DNA of 5,544 nt from Actinomycetes bacterium. GTDB taxonomy: Bacteria; Actinomycetota; Coriobacteriia; WRKU01; WQUG01. Where the stretch lies: the NCBI GenBank assembly GCA_031268615.1, contig JAIRWZ010000038.1:1-5544 (forward strand), given 5' to 3'. Below the pieces are notes generated by a model. It saw only the letters and a list, made by a program, of their open reading frames with translations, made no database searches and had not been told where the DNA came from. This document shows, piece after piece, positions 1 through 5,084 of this stretch (positions are counted from its first letter, which is position 1; each line of letters opens with the position of its first letter). Position numbers and translations under genes: made by a program.

Positions 1-393
1 GACATCGGACACGAGGTAGAACGTATGAAGCAGTTTGCGCGGTTCGCTCGTATGCCCGAAGGCGTCTATGTCGCCACCATCAATCCGAAGCACAGCGTTG
101 TACCTTTGGTGATGGAACACTTTGCCGGACGATTCAACGTGCAATCGTTTATTCTCTATGACGAGGTACATCATCTGGCTGGCGTATCGCAGCAGGGGCA
201 GTGGCTTTTGTGCCCGACCGATGAGTTTCACCTGCCTCAAGTTTCGACCGATGAGCGGCAATGGCAGCGTCTGTGGAAGACCTTTTATGATTCGGTTGCT
301 ATTGACGAGCGCCGCAATGAAGAGTTGCGCAGACACTTTATGCCCAAACGTCTGTGGCGCAATATCACAGAGATGAATATGGTATCCTCGTAG
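1..393 (+). CDS. DUF4130-type probable DNA metabolism protein, C-terminal part (5' end outside window)
   Basis: The reading frame is open from base 1, so the ATG at 25 is an internal methionine and not the start: the residues before it (DIGHEVER) continue into MKQFARF, a junction typical of the family (HRMKGFVRF-like). The last third carries the hallmark of DUF4130: YDSVAIDERRNEELRRHFMP followed by KRLWRNITEM, close to the family pattern of IxxRxN then FMPKRYW and a terminal TEM. Family knowledge: these proteins (TIGR03915-like, usually about 250-280 residues) are generally encoded beside a radical SAM protein of the TIGR03916 type, and the same domain occurs fused to uracil-DNA-glycosylase-like domains, hence the 'DNA metabolism' name. 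The biochemical role is not established. About half of the protein is probably missing on the left, where the radical SAM partner would be expected. The gene ends at TAG 391-393, a few bases before the TPP riboswitch, and I see no terminator between them. Confidence 0.85.
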   Translation, partial: DIGHEVERMKQFARFARMPEGVYVATINPKHSVVPLVMEHFAGRFNVQSFILYDEVHHLAGVSQQGQWLLCPTDEFHLPQVSTDERQWQRLWKTFYDSVAIDERRNEELRRHFMPKRLWRNITEMNMVSS

Positions 394-398
394 GCACG

Positions 399-494
399 CA
401 ATCGGGAGCTGCGAACAATGCGGCTGAGAGGCGAGCTAAAGGGGCTTGCGACCGAAAGGACGGTGCCGGTAATGCGGCACTCGCAAAGGAGGAG
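399..494 (+). promoter_or_regulatory. TPP riboswitch (THI element) controlling thiT
   Basis: The conserved CUGAGA is at 424-429. A side stem GCGAGC (431-436) pairs with GCUUGC (444-449). UCGG (402-405) can pair with CCGA (452-455) as the P2 helix. The second sensor arm is a clean hairpin, GUGCCG (463-468), loop GUAAUG (469-474), CGGCAC (475-480), matching the conserved GGNUAAUGCC arm. It is followed by UCGCAAAGGAG, corresponding to the GCGNAGGGA signature. The aptamer lies directly ahead of a thiamine transporter gene, which fits its ligand. The 3' signature overlaps the AAGGAGG ribosome binding site (486-492), and there is no terminator hairpin with a U tract before the ATG, so I infer that TPP binding hides the ribosome binding site (translational control). 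The P1 helix is not clearly defined, so the outer boundaries are approximate. Confidence 0.9.
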
Positions 495-499
495 TTGTT

Positions 500-1063
500 A
501 TGCGTAACGAACGTCTTCGAATTCTGGTAGAAATCGCTCTGTGCGCAGCGCTGTTTGTGGTGCTGAAATATCTGAAACTACTGGAAATGCCCAGCGGTGG
601 TTCAGTGTCGCTGGCCATGCTGCCCATCATTGTTATTGCGCTTCTGCGCGGCCCGGTGCCGGGGCTTGTCTGTGGGTTGCTCTGTGGGACAATTTCGCTG
701 CTTCTGGGATCCGACCTCTACTCTGCGCCTCAAGCGCTGCTGGACTATCCTGTCACGTATCTGTTGGTAGGGCTGTCAGGATTTTTGGCGCCGGCTTTTC
801 GCGCGGCTCTGGACAAATCGCGTACGATTACCGCCCTTGCCTGGATACTAGTTGCTACAGCCGTTGGTGTGCTGGGACGTTTTGTAGCCTCGGTGTTATC
901 CGGGGTCCTCTTTTTTGCGCAATACGCGCCGGAAGGACAAAGTCCCTGGTTGTATTCAGCAGGCTATAACCTGAGCTATCTCCTGCCGACGGGCGCTTTG
1001 ACCGCTGTCGCCGCCGTCATCGTCATCCCGATACTAGCCCGCACGATTTTGCATAAAAAATAG
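500..1063 (+). CDS. thiT: Energy-coupled thiamine transporter substrate-binding subunit ThiT
   Basis: This 187-residue, very hydrophobic protein has about six membrane segments (roughly residues 8-27, 38-50, 52-70, 76-99, 109-134, 158-181). It matches the ThiT S component of ECF (energy-coupling factor) transporters in length (family about 180-200) and landmarks: an Ala-rich first helix, PSGGSVSL and MLP at 31-42, LLDYP at 80-84, and the segment SGVLFFAQYAP followed by SPWLYSAGYN (134-157). In that segment the aromatic and Asn residues (W150, Y152, Y156, N157) correspond to the region forming the thiamine site in characterised ThiT. Known role: ThiT binds extracellular thiamine with high affinity and associates with the shared EcfT/EcfA/EcfA' module, encoded elsewhere, to import it. 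The ATG at 500 follows AAGGAGG (486-492) with 7-base spacing. The TPP riboswitch immediately upstream confirms the thiamine link. It may be transcribed with the DUF4130 gene, as no clear promoter separates them. Confidence 0.93.
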   Translation: MRNERLRILVEIALCAALFVVLKYLKLLEMPSGGSVSLAMLPIIVIALLRGPVPGLVCGLLCGTISLLLGSDLYSAPQALLDYPVTYLLVGLSGFLAPAFRAALDKSRTITALAWILVATAVGVLGRFVASVLSGVLFFAQYAPEGQSPWLYSAGYNLSYLLPTGALTAVAAVIVIPILARTILHKK

Positions 1064-1075
1064 ATAAAATACAGC

Positions 1076-1116
1076 TTGCATTTGTATCAGAGGCGTGGTA
1101 GCCTTTGAGTATGCAA
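1076..1116. repeat. Compound stem-loop just after thiT
   Basis: An outer pair TTGCAT (1076-1081) with ATGCAA (1111-1116) encloses an inner pair AGAGGC (1089-1094) with GCCTTT (1101-1106, one G-U pair) around the loop GTGGTA. It begins 13 bases after the thiT stop codon, the usual place for a terminator or 3'-end processing structure, but no U run follows, so a factor-independent terminator is not supported. It could stabilise the 3' end of the thiT transcript. Confidence 0.4.
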
Positions 1117-1147
1117 TTCGTTGGTAAAATAGATTACCTTTGCTTAT

Positions 1148-1216
1148 GCGCCATGCAGGGGCTGCACACAAAGTCCTCTTCGCGGTCTACTTTTGTGACA
1201 GCTCCTTGCGCGGCGC
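1148..1216. repeat. Long imperfect stem-loop, possible structured RNA
   Basis: Pairing was traced base by base: GCGCC 1148-1152 with GGCGC 1212-1216; GCA 1155-1157 with TGC 1207-1209; GGGGCTG 1158-1164 with CAGCTCC 1199-1205 (one G-U); CACA 1165-1168 with TGTG 1194-1197; AAAGT 1170-1174 with ACTTT 1189-1193. That gives 24 pairs, interrupted by a small internal loop and single-base bulges at C1169, A1198 and T1206, with a 14-base loop at 1175-1188. There is no adjacent U tract, so it does not look like an intrinsic terminator. It could be a small RNA, a leader element, or part of a dispersed repeat. The identity is unknown. Confidence 0.55.
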
Positions 1217-1244
1217 TTGTGCCATGCGACCGACGACGAATCTA

Positions 1245-1264
1245 GCGGATTTAATCTAATCCGC
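1245..1264. repeat. Short perfect stem-loop
   Basis: GCGGATT (1245-1251) pairs perfectly with AATCCGC (1258-1264) around the loop TAATCT. No U tract follows. It could be a dyad-symmetric protein site or an RNA hairpin; the sequence alone does not decide. Confidence 0.45.
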
Positions 1265-1278
1265 ATATTTCACACACC

Positions 1279-1297
1279 GCCCGATTTTTCTTCGGGC
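1279..1297. repeat. GC-rich stem-loop with U-rich loop
   Basis: GCCCGA (1279-1284) pairs with TCGGGC (1292-1297) around the loop TTTTTCT. The T run is inside the loop and the sequence after the stem is G-rich, so this is not a standard terminator. It lies about 85 bases ahead of the C69 start codon and could be part of that gene's leader. Confidence 0.4.
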
Positions 1298-1329
1298 AGG
1301 GGGTTTCCTGGGAACTTTCCTTTGGTATG

Positions 1330-1359
1330 ACTAGTAGGTCAAATACTAGTAGGTCAAAT
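1330..1359. repeat. Perfect tandem duplication of a 15-bp unit
   Basis: ACTAGTAGGTCAAAT occurs twice in direct succession (1330-1344 and 1345-1359), ending 11 bases before the AAAGGAG ribosome binding site. Each copy holds the palindrome ACTAGT and the heptamer GGTCAAA (1337-1343 and 1352-1358). Its position suits an operator or part of a promoter for the peptidase gene. GGTCAAA resembles the half-site of the heat-shock repressor CtsR, but the two copies lie 15 bp apart instead of the usual 10, so I do not assign a regulator. Confidence 0.6.
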
Positions 1360-1367
1360 TCTTATAT

Positions 1368-1374
1368 AAAGGAG
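1368..1374 (+). promoter_or_regulatory. Ribosome binding site of the C69 peptidase gene
   Basis: AAAGGAG lies 8 bases ahead of ATG 1383. The start is a double ATG (1383 and 1386); the spacing suits the first, and the second would change only one residue. Confidence 0.8.
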
Positions 1375-1382
1375 ATACAAAA

Positions 1383-4300
1383 ATGATGAAATTAAAGCAA
1401 TTTGAGCAATTGAGGACAGGAAAGTTGAAAATTTTCACCACCACCAGCGTCACTGCCACCACCACGCTGTTGTCGATAATCCTGACCATGGCGCTGGTAC
1501 TGGGATCTGTCGCGCCAGCTGTTGCCTGCACGCAGGTGTATTTTGGTGCGGACACGACTGACAGTGGCGCCTACTATTACGGACGCAGCGAGGATATTTC
1601 GAACAGTTACAGCAAACTGCGCAAGGTAGTTCCGGCCGCTGACCACGAGCCGGGTACCCAATACGAATCCTCAACTGGGTTCAAGTGGCCCTATCCGGAA
1701 CATAGTCTGCGCTACACCATAACACCTGACTCGTACTATAACGAACATATTTCGCCCGAACCATACGGCGAGGTTGGGATGAATGAGGCTGGTGTGGCCG
1801 TCGAAGGCACGGTGACTCTGGGCCGCGCAAAGGACGAGATTACTGCCCCCGGAACAGGCGACCCGCAGGTATCTTCCCGCAACGGTGGCTGGGCAGAGAC
1901 TGACCTGGCCACCGTTTTGCTGATGAACGCGCACACGGCACGCGAGGCCATTCAATTGGCCAAAGAGATTATTGAAACCGTCGGCGCCGCCGGGCGTGAG
2001 GGATTTCAGGTGTCGGACGCGAAAGAGGTCTGGTATATGGAAATGCTCTCCGGTCACAACGCCGTCGCCATCAAACTGCCAAAGGACAAGGTGGGTTTCA
2101 GTCCGAATCGCACGATGATTGGCGCCGTTGACCTGAGCGACACCCAAAACGTCATTGCCACCAGGAACTTTCTGGAGCTTCCTACCCGCGTCGGCACGCT
2201 GGTGACAGACGCATTCGGCAACATCATTTCGAACCAGAGCTACGCTTCTTCAACTAACGCAACCACGGGCCGTACCTATCTGGGCTACTACTATCTGCAG
2301 GGCGTGTCCGCGGCTAAATCGCTGGACAATCAGCCTCAACAACTCTTACTCGACCCCCGGCGCGACAATCCCTACAGCCTCATGGACGCGCAGCGCTTTC
2401 TGGCTTTCCACGGGGATGAAAATGACGCGCTGGACGGCAAATACCTAAGCTACACCAACGGGAATGGCAATGCCATCGGGAACCGGGGCACCGTCGAGGC
2501 GCACATAACCGAAGTCCACGACACCTACCCTCCAGCCGTCGCCCAGATTGAATGGATGGCCATGGCCTCCGCTGAATTCTCAATCTACGTGCCCTCATAC
2601 GGCAATCTGGTGACCGACGTCTACCATGGGTACTACGATGCTGACAGCGACAAATCCGCGCGGGACTATGGCTCGATATACTGGGTCGCTCGTGGTCTGC
2701 AAGACTTTGGCGACGGTACCAGCGCCACCGATAACGTCAACGCGCGCGCCAACGTAGCTCCCGCCCTGTCCGCGCTGCTGAAATCCTGGCAGACCAAACT
2801 GAACCTCCAATCTGACACGGTCGAACAGGGCATGATTGCGCTGGCTTTGCACGACCCCAGCAAACTGGAGACCGTCGCCACAGCGCTCTACGTAAACATC
2901 GGCGAAGAAACTTATGACTTTATGAAACAGGCCTATGACGAGATTAAGGACTGGAAAGACAATGGCAGCACGGACGTGTGGTTGCCGTCGCCATCCTTAG
3001 CGGCGCTTAGTCCGCACTATAGCCTGGACGTGCTGACTGGCGACGCGGGGCAAGCCATCGCTGACCTGCCTTTCGTGGACCTGCTCGGCATTTCTCCAAC
3101 ATCAGACGATGACCTGTCACTGTATGTCGGAGCGAGTACGTCCATCCCTGTCACCTTCACCCCAATTGACGCCAGCAACAAGGGGCTGCAGTGGTCAAGC
3201 GCTGACCCCTCCATAGCTTCAGTGGACGGCGTCGGTCAGGTGACCGCTAACAAGGCTGGTACGACGACCATTACGGTCAAGGCTGATTATTGGCCGGACG
3301 GCGCTTCCTATACCTTCGCAAAAACCGTCATAGTAAAACAACCAGTGACTTCCCTCAAGCTCTCTGCCACTACCTTAGCTCTGACGGTGGGCAGCGCGTC
3401 AACAGTGTCTGCTACGGTATTGCCTGGCAGCGCCCAGAACAAGAGTATCTTCTGGAAAACTTCTAATCCGTCAGTTGCAACGGTGATTGACGGTGTCGTG
3501 ACCGCGGTGGGCAAAGGCTCGGCAACTATTTCAGCTGTGGCCGCCGATGGCTCTGATGTCGTAGACAGCGTGACGGTGACCGTGACTCAACCGGGGACAG
3601 GGGTGGTCATTGCACCGGTTGACTCTGCACTCAAACCTGGCGAGGCTCTGCAATTGACGGCATCGGTCGCGCCCGAAGATACGACGAAGGTGGACCTGAT
3701 CTGGAGCAGCAGCAATAAGGAGGTTGCCACAGTGGACGGTGATGGTCTGGTGACCGCCCGCGCTGCTGGTACAACTGTCATCACGGCAAAGTTGAGCGAT
3801 GGCTCCGGGGCCACGACATCGGTGACTCTGACGGTTGAAAAACCCGCTGAAGTCCTCGTTGTCAAGCCAACGCTGGTTTCTGGTGTGAAGCTGGACAAAA
3901 AGACCGTTGTGCTGAACAAGGCAAAATCGGTAACCCTGATTGCCAAAGTGGTTCCGGTTGACGCGACGAATGCAGGGGTGACCTGGAAATCGTCTCAACC
4001 AACAATTGCCACCGTAGATACGACAGGCAAGGTAACCGGGCTGAAGCTGGGTACGGCCATCATCGTTGCTATCGCCAAAGACGGCTCTTCAATTGCTGCC
4101 TTTACCACGGTCAAAGTGGTGCATCCCGTGACTTCGCTGAAGGCTGCGGTAAAGACTGTCTACGTGCAAAAAGGTGGTGTATATCAACTGACGCCGGTCG
4201 CTTATACCTCGGATAGTTTGAAGGCTCCTTTGAGCTATAAGAGTTCAAACAAAAAGGTTGCCACGGTGTCTGCCGGCGGTACGGTGACGGTCAGGAAGGC

Positions 4301-4628
4301 TTCGGGTACGGCCAACATTGTTGTCAAGGCCGCAAACGGGAAGAGCTATACCTATATCATTAAGGCGGTTAAGAGCAAAAAGGCCACTAAGGGTTTCAAG
4401 CTCTCTGGTGCGCCCAAGACTTTGAAAGTGGGAACAACAAAGGTAGTAAAAGCTACGCCGAAGACGAAAAAGGCCACAAATATCAAGCCCAGTTTCAAGT
4501 CATCCAACAGCAGGGTGCTGAAAGTGGATGCTGCGGGAACCCTTACGGCAATAAAAGCTGGTAAAGCGACGGTCACCGTCAAGGTGAGTGGATTTGCAAA
4601 GACCGTAACCATTACGGTTAAGAAGTAA
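1383..4628 (+). CDS. Secreted family C69 dipeptidase with six C-terminal Ig-like (Big_2) domains
   Basis: This is a 1081-residue exported protein. Residues 1-48 form a long signal peptide (Lys/Arg at 3, 5, 11, 14, 16; hydrophobic core about 27-47) ending AVA, with Cys49 next. Residues 49 to about 560 match peptidase family C69 (PepD-like Ntn hydrolases): CTQVYFG (49-55) as nucleophile segment, GRSED (67-71), VGMNEAGVAVEGT (131-143), EVWYMEM (215-221), RGTVEAHI (368-375) and IYVPSYG (401-407). Family enzymes cleave dipeptides and small peptides using the free N-terminal Cys, so removal of the signal peptide would expose the catalytic residue. Six Big_2 repeats follow, at about 577-653, 655-736, 738-820, 832-914, 916-998 and 1003-1081, each with a W/Y-K/S-SS core and a VATV- or VTA-like strand. 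The last two are lysine-rich. There is no LPXTG motif or C-terminal membrane segment, so binding to the wall by charge is inferred. Related bile salt hydrolases were considered, but the motifs favour C69. The substrate is unknown. Confidence 0.88.
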   Translation: MMKLKQFEQLRTGKLKIFTTTSVTATTTLLSIILTMALVLGSVAPAVACTQVYFGADTTDSGAYYYGRSEDISNSYSKLRKVVPAADHEPGTQYESSTGFKWPYPEHSLRYTITPDSYYNEHISPEPYGEVGMNEAGVAVEGTVTLGRAKDEITAPGTGDPQVSSRNGGWAETDLATVLLMNAHTAREAIQLAKEIIETVGAAGREGFQVSDAKEVWYMEMLSGHNAVAIKLPKDKVGFSPNRTMIGAVDLSDTQNVIATRNFLELPTRVGTLVTDAFGNIISNQSYASSTNATTGRTYLGYYYLQGVSAAKSLDNQPQQLLLDPRRDNPYSLMDAQRFLAFHGDENDALDGKYLSYTNGNGNAIGNRGTVEAHITEVHDTYPPAVAQIEWMAMASAEFSIYVPSYGNLVTDVYHGYYDADSDKSARDYGSIYWVARGLQDFGDGTSATDNVNARANVAPALSALLKSWQTKLNLQSDTVEQGMIALALHDPSKLETVATALYVNIGEETYDFMKQAYDEIKDWKDNGSTDVWLPSPSLAALSPHYSLDVLTGDAGQAIADLPFVDLLGISPTSDDDLSLYVGASTSIPVTFTPIDASNKGLQWSSADPSIASVDGVGQVTANKAGTTTITVKADYWPDGASYTFAKTVIVKQPVTSLKLSATTLALTVGSASTVSATVLPGSAQNKSIFWKTSNPSVATVIDGVVTAVGKGSATISAVAADGSDVVDSVTVTVTQPGTGVVIAPVDSALKPGEALQLTASVAPEDTTKVDLIWSSSNKEVATVDGDGLVTARAAGTTVITAKLSDGSGATTSVTLTVEKPAEVLVVKPTLVSGVKLDKKTVVLNKAKSVTLIAKVVPVDATNAGVTWKSSQPTIATVDTTGKVTGLKLGTAIIVAIAKDGSSIAAFTTVKVVHPVTSLKAAVKTVYVQKGGVYQLTPVAYTSDSLKAPLSYKSSNKKVATVSAGGTVTVRKASGTANIVVKAANGKSYTYIIKAVKSKKATKGFKLSGAPKTLKVGTTKVVKATPKTKKATNIKPSFKSSNSRVLKVDAAGTLTAIKAGKATVTVKVSGFAKTVTITVKK
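3111..4625 (+). repeat. Region encoding six tandem Ig-like group 2 domains
   Basis: The 3' half of the C69 gene encodes six related units of about 80 residues, recognisable by the recurring pattern of a polar segment, an aromatic-x-SS motif (WSSADPS, WKTSNPS, WSSSNKE, WKSSQPT, YKSSNKK, FKSSNSR), a VATV-type strand, a G-x-VTA turn and a GTA/GTT strand. Big_2 domains commonly act as spacers or adhesive modules on bacterial surface proteins. The DNA copies have diverged, so this is an old duplication at protein level and not a recent DNA repeat. Confidence 0.88.
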
Positions 4629-4649
4629 GGCGCAAGCTGGCTTGCAGAA

Positions 4650-4677
4650 AAAACGGCCCCCGATAGGGGGCCGTTTT
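4650..4677. terminator. Bidirectional intrinsic terminator between the C69 gene and rpmB
   Basis: CGGCCCCC (4654-4661) pairs perfectly with GGGGGCCG (4666-4673) around the loop GATA. It is flanked by an A run on the left (4648-4653) and TTTT on the right (4674-4677), so it has a U tract in both directions. It lies 21 bases after the C69 stop codon and also beyond the rpmB stop on the opposite strand, so it can end both convergent transcripts. Confidence 0.93.
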
Positions 4678-4726
4678 GTTGCTGCCGCAAAAGGCTTGCT
4701 GGTGTGGGCGCACTCACTTAACTTAC

Positions 4727-4918
4727 TTAGTATACGCGCTCGACCTTGCCCGCCTTCATACATTTTGTGCAGACGTTGACCCTTTTGACCTTGCCGTCAA
4801 TCTTTGCCGTTACCTTCTGTACGTTCGGCACGAAGGTACGGTTGGTGACGCGGTGCGAGTGGCTGACATTGCGCCCGGCGGACGGGGTTTTGCCACAAAT
4901 GGCGCATATTCTGGACAT
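4727..4918 (-). CDS. rpmB: 50S ribosomal protein L28
   Basis: The product is 63 residues, a normal length for bacterial L28, beginning [20 protein letters not shown]. It has the typical NRTFVPN segment (26-32) and the ending [12 protein letters not shown]. Two CxxC pairs (C5/C8 and C50/C53) mark the zinc-binding (C+) form. L28 is a structural component of the large ribosomal subunit. The frame is open upstream to an ATG at 4981, but I chose the ATG at 4918 because AAGGAG (reading the minus strand) lies 7 bases before it and because the family's conserved N terminus begins there; the extra 21 residues of the longer form match nothing in L28. It is convergent with the C69 gene and divergent from the HTH gene. 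Confidence 0.95.
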   Translation of the reverse strand: MSRICAICGKTPSAGRNVSHSHRVTNRTFVPNVQKVTAKIDGKVKRVNVCTKCMKAGKVERVY

Positions 4919-4983
4919 GTCATTTCTCCTTATCGTGCCGGGCGACCGGGAAGGCCGCGCGTTCAAGTTTTCACAGACCATTC

Positions 4984-5013
4984 AGGATAGCATAAGGGAC
5001 GGAAGATATGCAA
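4984..5013 (-). promoter_or_regulatory. Candidate sigma-A-type promoter for rpmB
   Basis: On the minus strand, TTGCAT (5013-5008) as -35 and TATCCT (4989-4984) as -10 are separated by 18 bases. Each box matches four of six or better against TTGACA and TATAAT. Transcription would start near 4977, leaving a leader of about 60 bases before the rpmB start codon. Confidence 0.5.
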
Positions 5014-5018
5014 ACATT

Positions 5019-5043
5019 TTGCTCCTGCGATTTGTTGCTCCTG
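5019..5043. repeat. Pair of 9-bp direct repeats in the rpmB/HTH divergent region
   Basis: TTGCTCCTG occurs at 5019-5027 and again at 5035-5043, a 16-bp period, and each copy is followed by a similar GATT-containing stretch. It lies between the two divergent genes, upstream of the rpmB -35 box, so it could be a regulatory site or a small chance duplication. Confidence 0.4.
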
Positions 5044-5084
5044 GATTGTAACTCGAACTGCCACGTTAGTAGAGGCGGTTTCTG

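Larger units (their letters stand above)
1064..1382. other. Structured intergenic region between thiT and the C69 peptidase gene
   Basis: This 319-base stretch has no convincing coding frame. It holds several inverted repeats and one tandem repeat, listed separately: a compound stem-loop (1076-1116), a long stem-loop (1148-1216), two short stem-loops (1245-1264, 1279-1297), a 15-bp direct repeat (1330-1359), and the ribosome binding site of the next gene. None of the hairpins is followed by a U tract on either strand, so I cannot point to a conventional terminator for thiT. No sigma-A promoter with both boxes well matched is visible, though a promoter for the downstream gene must lie here unless it is read through from thiT. 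Confidence 0.6.

Noticed and set aside
25..393. ATG at 25 as the true start of the first gene
   Set aside because: The frame is open to base 1 and the residues before this methionine fit the conserved family sequence, so the gene begins outside the window.
1279..1297. Intrinsic terminator of thiT
   Set aside because: The T run is in the loop and the sequence after the stem is G-rich, with no U tract.
1311..1340. ECF sigma promoter (GGAACTT with a downstream GGTC)
   Set aside because: The spacing is about 22 bases, well beyond the 16-17 expected between these elements.
1330..1359. CtsR operator
   Set aside because: GGTCAAA half-sites are present, but the period is 15 bp instead of the usual 10, and the downstream gene is not a chaperone or Clp gene.
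1363..1370. TATATAAA as a -10 box for the C69 gene
   Set aside because: Transcription would begin at or after the ribosome binding site, and there is no matching -35 box.
3531..3998. Long minus-strand open frames inside the C69 gene (also 1671-2147, 3587-3946, 4352-4717)
   Set aside because: They lie opposite a well-supported coding frame, have compositionally odd products, and have no convincing ribosome binding site or recognisable domain.
1383..4628. Bile salt hydrolase or penicillin acylase (family C59) assignment
   Set aside because: The CT and GR-D-type motifs are shared, but VGMNEAGVAVEGT, the EVWYMEM segment and the VEAHI/YVPSYG regions fit C69 dipeptidases better.
4919..4981. Longer form of L28 starting at 4981 on the minus strand
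   Set aside because: The extra 21 residues do not resemble L28, they cover the likely leader, and a good ribosome binding site precedes the ATG at 4918.
4676..5051. Plus-strand open frames across rpmB (4676-4990 and 4746-5051)
   Set aside because: They are antisense to the clearly conserved L28 gene, and their products match nothing recognisable.
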